From the NCBI GenBank assembly GCA_019055375.1, contig JAHQIW010007131.1, forward strand, positions 434,001 through 498,000: a DNA stretch of 64,000 bases, given 5' to 3'. Positions 1 through 10,700 of the stretch are shown here, piece after piece. Every line of letters starts with the position of its first letter. The stretch's first letter is position 1. Under the pieces are notes generated by a model. It was not told where the DNA came from, searched no databases, and saw nothing but the letters and a program-made list of their open reading frames with translations. A program made the position numbers and the translations under genes. Origin of the DNA: Parelaphostrongylus tenuis (taxonomy: Eukaryota; Nematoda; Chromadorea; Rhabditida; Metastrongylidae).

Positions 1-2068
1 TGCAGTGCGCGCAGAGTGTAGGACCCAATATTTCTTTAGATCCAACGACGCACTAAGAAGTCTTTCTCAAAAACTAAGCTTATTTTTGAAAATGTCAAAA
101 TTTGCGTTGTCGAATGGGTGTGAAAGCCTGAGAAAAAAGCCGTGTTTAGCGAGAAACTACTCAGATGTGCAACACAGATTTATTCTTGTTGCTACGTTGC
201 TTGCGCAAAGATAATCTCTCCAAATGCAAGCATATTATTGGAAATCTAGAGATTTGAACTACCGACTGAATGCTGAATGACGACAATTTTGCGCCAATGT
301 TGCAATATCCATCTACATGCCCGTGAAAGGCATACGCACCGTATGTGAATTGCCATCTTGATTTCAGTGTTGCAGTGCAGTGAAGGAAAGTACCGTATCG
401 TTCGCAATAATGTACTCGCGCTCTTTCTACACATAGTTGCGCTATATATTAGAATTACCTCAACACAGACCTCCATCGGGAATGCTTGGGTGTAAAATAT
501 GTGCTTTAAGATCATACTCTCATGTGATGGGCCATACACATGTGCAGTAGAGGATGAAATTTTGTTTATTTTTCTACAAGATTGTGGTATTACCTCTGGA
601 AAGTGAAGGAATTCAAGAAAAATAATCGCTTTTCATATAAAAAAATTGCATTAAAGGTTAGATTGTGATTTTCCATTCTTTATGTATCGATGAGATGTTT
701 CTAACGTATATACTCCGCCTATAATCACCAAAAAACCACCTTTGACCCCAAGCGGCGAGGTGGCATTTTAGCCTTGAAACGTGATCTTCTTTTCGCTCCT
801 ACAGCCTTATATGATAACCTCTTAAGAAGCCACTTGCATATTCGGAATTCGCGAGATTTGGGCTATCTAATGTCAAACAAAACTTTCGTGAAGAACCCTA
901 CCAAAGCCCCAGCCAAACAAATGCAGAATATCGAGTGTCAAACTTAATTTTATTCTTGTTGCTTCAACGTAATAAAAGTTTTCTTTCCGAAAATGCTCAA
1001 ATCACTGAAATAGCAGAAATATAAGCTTTTGGAAAGTTGGCAAATATCTAAGAGCAAGAAAGACCTTCAATATTCGTTTACCTCAACTGGTACACGTCGT
1101 CCTTTAGTGGTTAACAACTTGGGCAGCTTGCCAATATTTTCAGGCTACAGACATTAGCATTATGGTTTCTGTGTTTTCCAAGTAGCGCGTGCTTGGGTCT
1201 AACTGCATAATCCGGCATGTTTTTGCTGTCTTGATGACAGTCGATTTCTTTCACATTCATCTCCCTTTCCCTGCCTTCTTCCCATCAAATTAATTAGGAA
1301 AATAAATATTACTCACTCATCGTCTCTTGTAAAATGCGACTCACGCAGGTACCAGATAGTTTTTTTTGCGATAGGTGTGTGATATATCTAGAACAAGTTC
1401 AATTTTTCTGCTCTGCTTGAAAAAAGTAACATTACACGCGAGGACATTACGAAAGTCGACCGACGATACTGTTGAACTTTGCTATATCTATCACTCTGTT
1501 CTTCTTACGATTTCACTTATATTAATGAGAATTCTCAATCCTCCTGAAGTACTCTTGATCATTTGTTGGAATCAGAAAGCTATTTTAAATATTTTCAAAT
1601 GGTATACTCGTTTTATCAATATGTGTCATAATGAAAGAGATATCGCCGTGTATAGAGTAACTGATAATCTTATTTGAATTTATTCAGTGATATGCAAACT
1701 TCTGATACCAAGTAAGAGCTGAACAAAAAACAACCTCAAAAAAAAAGGTCTCCGAACTCCATTGTGTGGTCCGATGTTTCACATATCACTGAATATTCTT
1801 GAATGTATAACTAGATCATCGTAACACTGCTAAAAAGCAGTAAAAGAAGGACTTCTGATAATTTTGTTCGAGATGAGTAGCAAATACGATTATAATGAGC
1901 GGGCGCAAATGAGGGCACATGAGTGAAGCGACTAAGCATTGAAGCATACGCGTGCGATCCAGTAAAGGTTGACAGTACAAAGGTTTTGACCGTCACACAC
2001 TTGTATCTGGAGTGTGCCTGATAATTACTTTTGAGTCAAACATGTGGTTTATTATGACCACTTTTGGA

Positions 2069-2110
2069 GTGAATACATGCGTTTTGGTCTTGTAGACTCG
2101 TCAGTTGCAC
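2069..2110 (-). ncRNA. Degenerate hammerhead ribozyme, type 3 (copy A)
   Basis: Read on the minus strand it has CUGACGA, a 4-bp stem II with a 3-nt loop, then CAAA where GAAA is required (G12 changed to C), a short stem III region and a GUA cleavage triplet. Stem I can pair as AA/UU plus GUG/CAC with one bulged C. The counterpart in copy B (54,332-54,373) keeps GAAA. Loss of G12 should inactivate this copy. Confidence 0.5.
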
Positions 2111-2357
2111 AGTGCCTTTCGTCTGAGCTATTCCCTCCTGAGGAGCAGCGCCCTTACATAGTGGAACCGCAAATTTAATATTTACGCGCATTGTGCAATG
2201 ATAAAAATCACCGTGTTTTGCACTCGATTTCTCCTTGACTGATAATCGTGAGATATCATACCGTTCTTTCATAAATGTTTTCATAGGACCTTCAATAATC
2301 TCAATGTGCCAGCTGATTACTTCCGAAGGTTATAACATACTTTGACCCATAGTCTTA

Positions 2358-2405
2358 GTGTTATACAGGCGCCTGTTTCGTCCTAATGTGACTCATCAGC
2401 AGCAC
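2358..2405 (-). ncRNA. Hammerhead ribozyme, type I (FB2 left arm, copy A)
   Basis: On the minus strand: stem I strand GUGCUG, core CUGAUGA, stem II GUC/GAC closing a 7-nt loop, GAAA, stem III ACAG/CUGU with a GCGC loop, then the GUA cleavage triplet and stem I partner UAACAC (one C/A mismatch and one G/U wobble). Predicted cleavage is between 2,363 and 2,364. All core residues known to be required are present; the weak points are the 3-bp stem II and the stem I mismatch. Confidence 0.65.
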
Positions 2406-2481
2406 CGTCCTAGGTCTCCTGCTCGGCGTCGATCACCTCATAAAGTAGTATAGCCTTGAGGCATCGCTTGAACCAAGAACG

Positions 2482-2529
2482 GTACTAGTGATGAGTTCCG
2501 TTAGGACGAAAGAGGCGTCTGTATAGCAC
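2482..2529 (+). ncRNA. Degenerate hammerhead ribozyme (FB2 right arm, copy A)
   Basis: The plus-strand sequence aligns base for base with the intact ribozyme at 56,539-56,586. The core reads GUGAUGA, so C3 is G, and A84 breaks one stem I pair. GAAA and the GUA triplet remain. C3 pairs with G8 in the active site, so this copy is expected to be inactive. Confidence 0.6.
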
Positions 2530-3420
2530 ATCATTTTTGTTTGAGCAAGGTTAACAAAAAAAGCGGTATAATGAAGAGACTATTTTCAAGCTATGACTAG
2601 TCAAAAATCATGAGGCGTATTGTAACAGTGTGATATTTCACAGTTAGCAGCCAAGAGCAGTTCGGTGTAAACCACTGCCCCTTCAGTAATGTTATCACTT
2701 ATGGGCGCGGGTAAAACATTCGTCGACTCCTCCTCTGTGTAAGTTTGAAAAATAACTATCGGGCAAATCGAAGTTTGAGCGTGGTTTTAAGAAAACACAC
2801 TGAAGGAACGGTTGAATATAAGAGTTTCGCGTATTTTATACAAATAACAATTTGCAGAGAAAGCAATCATATGGACGAATCATTCTCGCAGCATCAATGT
2901 TACACTTATGCATCAATGTTTCGACCGCAGTTTCTTACCTTTCGTCTTTTGTTCTCTATATCGCGTTCAAAACTTTGGTTTCACCAGCAACAATTGCGAC
3001 TGATATTCTTTTCGTCTCACAATTTTGCACTTACAAAATATGTGAGTGATGGAGCTTTGTAGGCACTAATGTTTGATCTTCAAAAATGCCCATCATGTTT
3101 TGCAGTATTTTTCTAATAGAACGTATAATAAGCAGCAAAATACTTTTTTATTGAAGTTTCATTTTGGAGTATGGTTGAAAGCGCATGACGACGTGCCCGT
3201 TGATCTGTATCGAGCTCGATCAAATTAGTATTAAGAACCATGCATTGTTACAACCATTTAATGTTCTCAGAATGAATCTTCGCTGCATCAATTAAGGGCG
3301 TCTAGGTGATCCTTCGGCAGAAAAATCGTGTACGACACAAGGAAATCGTCATTCATTTAGTGTATAATCATCACTTATTACTTTATCAGCAACGGAATTT
3401 TTAGAATATTTAAGCAGACA

Positions 3421-3438
3421 AGTAAGTAAGTAAGTAAG
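3421..3438. repeat. (GTAA)n microsatellite
   Basis: A short run of AGTA/GTAA tetranucleotide units. The duplicate at 57,991-58,006 is slightly shorter. Confidence 0.8.
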
Positions 3439-4194
3439 TCCACATAGATCAATTGCAATCGCAAATCTAGTTTTAGCTCGTTTGGTACCACAGTTGACGT
3501 CGCACGCGGTGCGATTCGCAGCCTATGAGAGATTTTTGTTATTCAATAGGGACTTTTTTCTCTGTTTCAAGTAGAGCCTAGGTTTTTTGAAAAACTTTTT
3601 GCTTCAAAATTTCTGCATGCTAATATGTTTTTAATGCAGTAATGACTAACATGTGTGAAGAATTCTCTTTTACTACGCATTAATACTGCTGTTGACATTT
3701 TGTTAATTTTAAAAAATTATCCAAAGAATATTACGATATGAATTCAATATTTTTTGATATAATCTTTATTATATAGCAATTAAAAGATATCGTGCTGATA
3801 GAAGAGGAAAATAATAAACGCACAATGAACGTGAAACAAAGTTTGTCAGTAATGATGTTGTACAGTGCGTACGATATCTGATCGTTGGCTAGCCTACGTG
3901 CTTGGTTTTCTATCAAATTTTTAGTGACAACCCAGTAATCGTTTGATATCAAAGTTTCGCCAATGCTAGATCTTGATTTGTACTTCGAACCTCAAATAGC
4001 GCTGTAAGAGCGGAAAAAAGATCAGGTTTTGCACTCGAAATAGTCAGCGCGTTGCTTTTAAGCAGGTTAACTTAATCATATGAAATGGAATTTTGAAAAT
4101 TGAAAGTTACAAAACATTTTCATAGTACATATAGTATAGAATTAAATTCTGTCTACAATCACGTGAAATTGGCTATTTTTTTTGAACCGGAGAA

Positions 4195-4370
4195 AGAAAA
4201 TCCGAATAGCTAACAAAAAACGCCCCCTTTCAGAGCATCACTCTAAATTTGACGGCCTCAGCAATCGGGAAGTACTCGTCGTCTTGGCCAGTCCTCTCGA
4301 GATTTTCCCTACATTCCCCCTATATAGAGTAGGTGACGACCAGCCATGAGCAATCGAACAGAAGTGAGTG
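4195..4370. repeat. Truncated foldback FB5 (copy A)
   Basis: Only the left arm (GACGGCCTCA through TCCCCCTA) and a little of the centre survive. Copy B keeps the complete hairpin at 58,790-59,095. Copy A jumps directly from GAGCAATCGA to AGAAGTGAGTGGCC, so the right arm has been lost or never gained. Confidence 0.65.
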
Positions 4371-4869
4371 GCCTTAATGCATATCTTCGAGCATTTTCAT
4401 GCTTTAGTTTTCCGAATTCAGGTGCCTATAGGCTTCCAGAAAGTCGTTTTTTTCGCAGATTTGTAGTTCTGCGCCAGTTTTGCAGTTGCACTGCGTGTTC
4501 GACTGCCTTGCCGCTATAACGCGCCGCGTTCAGTCGCGATTCCACTACGCGACAGCCTCGAGGGATGTGAGTGAGTAGTCTGCGTTCTGTTCCTTTTTTC
4601 TTGACATTTGTTTATTCTGAAGTTTTTTCTGTTTTGATAAAGTAGTCGTAAAGCATACCGTACTTTTCTTCTATTTGTACACATTTTTAACTCTTCGGAA
4701 ATAGCTCGCTTGTCAATTATGGTTATAGGCAAAAAATATAAGATCATTCCGTTTTACAGGATGTCCCGTGCTCGATATTACGTGGAGAAGTGGTAAACTT
4801 TGGTTGATTCTATTCTTGAACTGCAATTTTTGCTATTGTTTCCTTGTTTTCATGTTGAATATATTTCAG

Positions 4870-4968
4870 ACTTTGCTCACAAGACTAAACGGTGACTACG
4901 CATACTGCCTAGAGGAGCCTTCAGACTCAGAGGTCTACAGAAAGCTGACGGCAGCAAAGGGACTTCAG
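4870..4968 (+). CDS. Candidate internal exon, unknown protein
   Basis: A 99-nt stretch open in phase 0, bounded by a TTTCAG acceptor and a GTCAGT donor. It encodes 33 residues including RLNGDYAYCLEEPSDSEVY, a composition more protein-like than the surrounding noise. It starts about 120 bp past the end of duplication copy A and has no copy elsewhere in the window. A short upstream candidate (4,760-4,790, ATGTCCCGTGCTCG) follows a TTTTACAG acceptor. The family is not recognised; this may be a live exon or a remnant. Confidence 0.35.
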
Positions 4969-5321
4969 GTCAGTGGATTTAGTGTGGCTAAACATTGAAT
5001 GTTTGCATAATGCTGTTCATCGATTCATTTGTACTACTTACAATCTGGATCGGATGATAGCGGCTCAATCAACATAGAATGTTGGAAGAAGGAAAATTTC
5101 GAATTCATCACGCCTAAAGCTGCTTTGTCAGAATGCTGGCTGCCAGAACTATTGCAGAACGTTGGTTGATCAACTACTCTATCTTCCGTTATATTCATCA
5201 TTGTTCCGTATATGTATAGTATATATGTTTGACAGTGTCTACCTATTTTGATGAGCTTCGGAAGGTCTATGTTATTTGTTTAGACACTACATGAAAATTT
5301 ATCTCCTGCTATTGCCAATAG

Positions 5322-5367
5322 GGAGAAAAGGAGAGGTCAGACGGTGTCTGTCAACAATTGGAGAGCG
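5322..5367 (+). CDS. Candidate short exon, unknown protein
   Basis: 46 nt between a CAATAG acceptor and a GTAAGT donor, lying 350 bp downstream of the 4,870 exon candidate on the same strand. One frame reads EKRRGQTVSVNNWRA. Splice-site spacing and strand would suit the same transcript, but the phase cannot be settled from sequence alone. Confidence 0.25.
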
Positions 5368-5397
5368 GTAAGTATTTTCTTGTTATGAGGGTCATCA

Positions 5398-5634
5398 AGA
5401 TAGGACGAAGTGCGGCGTTACCCCTTCAAAGTACAACAGAGACTCCGACCAAGTTCGTTGCTAATGAGCCAATATCAGGCTACGACAGGACGAAAGCGAG
5501 GCGTTCTATATCTACCTAAAAGCTCTTCAGAAAAAGTCGCACATTTTTCAGGATCATCACTGAAGATCTTAACGTGGAAATTGGATCAAGTGAAACTGAG
5601 AGTGGGAATGAGCAGTACGTGTAAAATCAGGTAG
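5398..5634 (+). pseudogene. Possible decayed coding segment, unknown
   Basis: Frame GTC-ATC-AAG from about 5,391 reads through PTKFVANEPISGYDRTKARR before a stop near 5,516. A different frame is open across 5,410-5,634 (74 aa, basic, no motif). A TTTTTCAG acceptor-like site lies near 5,551. The residue pattern in the first frame looks coding, but neither frame can be assigned. It could be the 3' part of the gene hinted at by the two exon candidates upstream. Confidence 0.2.
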
Positions 5635-5830
5635 TGATCACTGATAATTCAAAGTCGTCGTTTTCTGATATTCTCATATACAATATCTGCACACAGGGCT
5701 AACTACTGGTATTCGCGTACCGCTTCATTTCGTTTGTTTTTATGAGGTTGAGATCTTACAAAGTTTCTCATCTACAAAAACTTTATTTTTCAAAGTTGTA
5801 GAGTTGGTGTAATTGACAAGGTAGCGGAAT

Positions 5831-6095
5831 GTGGCGCTGTGGCCCAGCGGTTGTGGTGCTCGTCGCAAAGCGTCTGAGGTCAGGCCCACCCCATCCTTCA
5901 GCACTTTGCGGCAGCCAGCAATTGAAACGCTATGGACCGATACAGCCAGGCTATCCACGAACTTGCCTGGAGACGCGTTTAACCACTATTCTACGACGTT
6001 CAAAAAGACGAAAAATTGACTGGATGCTATAAGTACTGAGATCCGCATAGTGGAAGAAGAACCACTGAGAAGATGCACAATAAAGTAAATGCCAA
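5831..6095 (+). repeat. tRNA-derived SINE, family A
   Basis: The head carries a pol III A-box-like TGGCCCAGCGG (5,840-5,850) and a weak B-box region. The body contains 'ctatggaccgatacagcc', 'ttctacgacgttcaa' and 'gagatccgcatagtgg', all matched in the minus-strand copies at 27,158-27,423, 38,112-38,385 and 50,665-50,935. The tail ends in an A-rich 'cacaataaagtaaatgcc'. Tail and body are shared, so this is a dispersed family. Confidence 0.75.
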
Positions 6096-6239
6096 AAGCG
6101 TGCTATTTTCATGATGCGTTGGCGATATGTGTAATTGTAGTGCAAGTTATTAATATGCCCATTTTCAGCGTTTGCTAGTACATCGGCGTAGTTACTATAG
6201 CTTGTAATAGAGGCGGTCGAATAATTGTTCTGAAGCATT

Positions 6240-7200
6240 AGTGTTGTATGTGTAACTCTTATTTTGCATAGTTTTGTTGGCTTTAAAGAGATATAGGGTT
6301 TTATCGGTAAGTTTTCATCCTTATTTTTCTGGGTAACATCAAAAACGCAAAGAATTAGAGAGGTAAATCAGTAGAAAAATATGTCATTTCTTGTAGTCCA
6401 AGTGTGAGTCTTGATTTGAGTTCCTTTCCGTTTTTTATATTTTTTCACTCTAACTCAAATTGTTTAATTAACGTCTTTCTCTAAGATAAGTTAGCAAGAG
6501 AGTTCAAGTAATGAACGAACGCTTTGCTTGCATAAAAAGAGCGAAGTAAATATATTAGCGAGCAAGGCTACTTTATCTAAGAATCACCCCATCAATTTCG
6601 ACTCCATGCGTCTATGAAGATGTACATGTCAGGAACGAACAGATGTGTTTAGTTCGTACGGATCATTTCGGGTATAAAGGAAACGAAAATGCCTAGACGT
6701 TCCTCAAGTAAAGATTTAGGAACAAACACGGGTCAGGTAAACAATCTATAACGATTTTAATCATTTATGCCGTGATTCTGAAGAAAAGCCGATTTACAAG
6801 AGTAGTAACATAGTTTCTAGCTGCACTGCTCTGGAACAAGCCTTAATGCTTAGCAATTTGTATTGTTTTGCATGAGTATCCCTGAAACTAAGCGGATTGA
6901 ATTTTTTGCCGCGAGACAGAGACAAAATACCGTTGATCATGTGAGTGGGATGATAACAGCTGATTGTGACGACATCATACCTGTTTTGATTCACCATGTA
7001 AATTTACGCAAGTCGGAGAGAAAATGATCTTTCCAAGGATCATTCTGCACTATCTGAAAATACTGACGCAAAATCAGATATGAAAGTACCAACTACGATA
7101 TCGTTGCTAGATTGAGGCAATGAAAATTAGATTATTTTTTTTGCTTTAACGTCTGTATCGGAAATGACTGTTTTTTTTTTCGCGCAAGAACTACTTATAA
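6240..7200. other. No feature recognised
   Basis: AT-rich sequence between SINE A and the 7,240 exon candidate. No conserved open frame, repeat partner or RNA motif was seen. Confidence 0.5.
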
Positions 7201-7239
7201 TCTACTGATCGATTCAATGCTTTTGCTTTCGTTTTTCAG

Positions 7240-7479
7240 TACTTCTTCAGTGAGAGTGCACATGAAATTATCAAGGTGTATTGAGCTGCGCATAACTGCA
7301 AATTTTGAATTCATCTCAGATATCGCGAACACGGATGACACTTCCTACTCGGTGCAACGGATGTTCCCATCTGCAGTGTTTCGACTTGCTGAGCTATCTG
7401 CAGATGAACCGGAAGCGAATAGCATGGCAAAGCCCATTTTCAATGGTTCAGCACCGTTCAAGTGTATCATTATTAATAG
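7240..7479 (+). CDS. Candidate internal exon, unknown protein
   Basis: A 240-nt open stretch follows a strong TTTTTCAG acceptor and ends at a GTAAGC donor. It encodes about 80 residues (for example VQRMFPSAVFRLAELSADEP, then FNGSAPFKCIIINR) with one cysteine early and one late, no transmembrane segment and no repeat character. There is no second copy in the window, unlike almost everything else here, which favours host coding sequence. The family is not recognised. No neighbouring exon in a compatible phase was found. Confidence 0.4.
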
Positions 7480-7599
7480 GTAAGCTTCACAAATGTTCTT
7501 CGTAATCATGAAAAAAAATGAAGGGGAGTGCAGCACTTCCTTAACTGATTTATGATTGTTCTGAATTTTACTTCTAGCGTGCTGAAAGACTTTCATTTC

Positions 7600-8990
7600 T
7601 AATGCCCTACGTGGAATAGAAATAGCTTTCTGTCAGCTTCTACTGTTGCCAAATTTTAGCCAGTAACATCTCAAAAATTGTTGATGAACCAGAACTGTGA
7701 AATATTGAGTAAATACGAGTAAAGGGTTGAAGCACTTGGGTCAGAGATAAAAACCACACTAAGAAAAGAAAATTGCTTCATTTTCTTATTTTATTACATT
7801 ACGGATATTCTACGAAGCATCATTTGACAAGACATACATTTCATTGATTCCAAACGTGTAATCGTGATTGACATTTGAGGATTTGAATAAGCGGCAGTGT
7901 CTCGCTAACAGCTCACTTTGATGTTTTATTAGTGAATTTTAGGCGCTTCTGTGTGATATTTTTTCATTCTTCCAAAAGTTATTTTCTTCTATAAAAGGTT
8001 AGGATTTCGCATACGCTTTTTTCAAATTTCTATTCATAAATTACAGATTTTTGTTGTCTTTAGTGTCATGTACTTCATATTTTTGCAACGCTTTGCAGTT
8101 TTCAAAGAAGAGATGTTTGCTGTTTTGAAGTGTTCTAAAATTATTTTGATTACCAACAGCTTTGTTGATTTATGTTCAGTGTATCACATACTGTTTTCTT
8201 AACACTGACTCAATAATTACACGTTACTTCCTTCCATGTAAATATAAAATAAATAGGTAGCAAAAATGTGTCTTTAGTGGAAGTGAAGGAAATGCTTATA
8301 AGAGTTACTTTCTATCGCCAAGGCAGTGAAAAAAGGCTATTTTTTGGGTTAGGTTTCATGAAAAGTCTAATTATGCATAATTTTATGTTACTGAACACAC
8401 GACTTTCGACTCAACTGTACAGATTCATTTCCATGAATAGAGTTGAATTTTAAAATGTTGTGTGGAGAGTTTAACTGTAAGTAGTTGTAGGAACTTGTCA
8501 TATCCTAAATCAAGCATTCAGAGGTTCTATTTGGATTCACTAAACCCTGTAAGGCAGTTAGCCTGGAAAATTATGCTACAAATATTTAATTCAGGTATTT
8601 TAGTACTTTAATGGCTAACGTTGATATGCAAGCCGTCGAAGGTGAATTATTTGCTCATGGTTCCTATCGGACACTGAAGAAGTCTTAGTGTACAGACGTA
8701 GTAGATGCAGGCGACGACGACGACATAATTTGTGTGCCGATTGTGAATAGAATAATAATTTCAAATACGCTGTCGTATCACAACCAAAGTGCTAATGGAA
8801 TGCAACCGAATGACGACGAAATTATGGGTTGGTCAACATCTTATCGAAAGCATAAGTCTTGCAAATGAAATTTTTTTCAGTTTCAACGGATTTTAAGAGC
8901 GAGACTGAACTTATAAGTGCACCGCCAAGCCCATGATCAAGCGAAAGCTCAAGCTTACTAGAAGATGTAGTTATTCCGTCTGAGCGAGGT
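7600..8990. other. No feature recognised
   Basis: AT-rich DNA. The 61-aa open frame at 8,268-8,453 has no supporting motif or conservation. A short GACGAC run sits near 8,713. Confidence 0.5.
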
Positions 8991-9224
8991 ATGTGTAGTC
9001 ATCTTAATGTAACTAGCAAAGCTTCGCTCTTTGTGAGTATTGTTCCCGCCTACTGCAGCTTCGAGCACAGCTGCTGCTCTTGATGACCTCTTTCACAACA
9101 TCTTGTGAAAGTATGATAGATTAACATCGCGATCATATCTACTTCAAATGTCACGCAAGATGGTGCACTCTTGTAGCCCCCACAGTCTTGAAGTATTTTA
9201 CTGCTGATAGTGCCATCACACAAC

Positions 9225-10110
9225 TCTCCTGTAGGCGGTCACTCATCGGCTGGGTTATCTCAAAAGATGAGTGAGTTCGAATGCAGTACAGCAACAGTAT
9301 CATGTTAGACGACTATTTTTCATAAGTATTGTAATCTTGCGTGTGGTATTGCCAAATTCAAAGCTTTTCTTCATAAGATTTGTATAGAATTGTCACTCAA
9401 ATGTTTAGTCATCCTTCCAGATTTCCTTCTACCTAAACTACGTAAGCGAAGAAAATGTCAAAGTTGACATTACCAGTGTCTTGCATCAGTGTGAAAAACT
9501 CCAAATCAAGTACGAGCTTCATGTCTGATATAAGCGAAAGAATCATTTCTGCATGGTAATGATGGGTGCACCCATAGTTCAGGAATGCTACTCGAAGAGT
9601 ACTTCGAAATCCTAACAAGGAAAAGCAAATTGGATGCCCTTCAATGAGCAGTGCGAGGTCGATTTCGCTTGTCGACGATTTTTCCAGCGATGTCGCACAA
9701 CGAAGTGGTTTGATGATGTTTCTGAATTTCTGAAGTGGTACGGTGTTCAAATAAAAGAGTTTGTGAGTTCCAGGAAATGTCATTTCAGTTGCTTGCATAC
9801 ACACATTGTATATTGCATGGAACTGTTTTCAGAGAAGTCCTTTCACAGTCGTTCGATGTGCTTTTCACATGATTTCTGGTCATTTTTGATCTAAGGCAAT
9901 TTTTTTTCTTAATTGGTGTTTTGAGAGAAATGCTACCTTATATATTCCAGTTTTTTCTGTTCGTTGCTTGTTTAGACCCATGTTTCCTATGCGCATTCAG
10001 GTTTATGTTTTGCTCGTATCTCAGCTTAGTTGTAGTTGTACTTCAGTTTGTACCTCATTATGGAAAAGGATATGCACCAAATAAATGTTTTAGCACTTCG
10101 GCTCAACTAC
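9225..10110. repeat. Dispersed repeat R1 (partial copies elsewhere)
   Basis: 9,240-9,320 matches 21,555-21,645, 9,410-9,480 matches 21,725-21,795, and 9,945-10,090 matches 20,057-20,200 (and a little of 22,090-22,160). Aligned frames after the TTCCAG sites at 9,420 and 21,733 read ISFYLNYVSEENVKVDI and IFSYFNQETEEIVEVNA, which suggests a decayed coding repeat rather than simple sequence. No family was recognised. Confidence 0.5.
9688..9762 (+). CDS. Candidate short exon, unknown
   Basis: 75 nt in phase 0 between a TTTTTCCAG acceptor and a GTGAGT donor. It encodes 25 residues starting RCRTTKWFDDVSEFLKW and ending GVQIKEF. It lies inside the R1 repeat area, so it may be an old transposon exon instead of a host exon. 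The long minus-strand open frame across 9,433-9,804 has no motif and was not preferred. Confidence 0.25.
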
Positions 10111-10374
10111 ATTTTGATTCAAGTGGATTGCAAATCAATATACTATTCTCATATCAATGTCGCTGGAAACAGGCGGGAGATGAACGAAAAAATCTGTACA
10201 GTGCTCCAAGGGCTCAGATGCGCTTAGAAGGACCATTTACAAATCAGAGAGATAGACGCATAACACAAATAACGGAAACAATGTTGTTCCAAACACATAC
10301 ATGAAGATGTTTTGGAACTACCTTCTATAACGAATGAAGTAAGCGCAGCTTAAAAAGGTCTTCAAGAAACAGTG

Positions 10375-10700
10375 GTGTGGAGAACTCCACAAGAGTCATA
10401 AACATTCCTTTTAATAACTGACGTCGCCAACTGGTCTGAAACCGCTTGTCGACCGTCTGTTTAGAACTGACAATTGTGTAGTATGCCGTAATGGTAGAGA
10501 AGGAGATTGCATGAGTTCGGGTACAAATACGTGAACTCTTGCACAACATGCGATGACGAATACATTGGCGAGACAGTAAGATCACTTTGCATTCGCATCA
10601 AAGAGCGCTTGGATAGGAAAGCCAATAGCGAAACAAGTAAGTCGCTGGGGGAGCGCAGAGTAGAAAAACATAACGATACGACTTTGATGTGGCAGTAAGA
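10375..10700 (+). pseudogene. GIY-YIG endonuclease fragment of a Penelope-like element
   Basis: The open part encodes YKYVNSCTTCDDEYIGET, the GIY-YIG-type core with the paired cysteines and YIGET typical of Penelope-like element endonucleases, followed by R-x-L-C-I-R-I-K-E. Upstream, in other frames, lie IPFNN, NRL, DRLFRTDNCVVC and NGREGDCM, a Cys-containing linker expected before this domain. At least two frameshifts and several stops interrupt it, and no reverse transcriptase is seen nearby. In life the domain nicks DNA for target-primed reverse transcription. This copy is dead. Its relevance is that Penelope-like elements are known carriers of hammerhead ribozymes. Confidence 0.75.

Larger units (their letters stand above)
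2322..2560. repeat. Foldback element FB2 (copy A) with divergent hammerheads
   Basis: The left arm (from the GGTTATAACATAC region to about 2,410) is an imperfect inverted copy of the right arm (2,470-2,545). The spacer holds a CTCGGCGTCGAT segment. Each arm carries a hammerhead motif pointing outward, minus strand on the left and plus strand on the right. In copy B the same arms are separated by a 1.7-kb insertion (54,584-54,735 and 56,460-56,626). No coding capacity is seen. Confidence 0.75.
1..4747 (+). repeat. Segmental duplication, copy A
   Basis: This block matches 47,826-59,640 in the same orientation. Anchors are 60-200 ↔ 47,880-48,040; 1,400-2,030 ↔ 49,580-50,200; 2,030-2,430 ↔ 54,280-54,690; 2,440-3,150 ↔ 56,470-57,260; and 3,150-4,747 ↔ 57,720-59,640. 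Divergence is substitutions plus many short indels. Similarity ends near 4,747, where A runs into candidate exon sequence and B into the inverted BEL flank. The left end may extend beyond the window. No gene was recognised between 200 and 2,030; the open frames there are not conserved in copy B. Confidence 0.9.

Noticed and set aside
3421..3438. Short regular repeats as possible CRISPR or telomere
   Set aside because: They are simple (GTAA)n units without spacers, and they do not match the nematode telomere unit TTAGGC.
9433..9804. 123-aa minus-strand open frame
   Set aside because: No motif; the plus strand has a better exon candidate in the same interval and the R1 repeat explains part of it.
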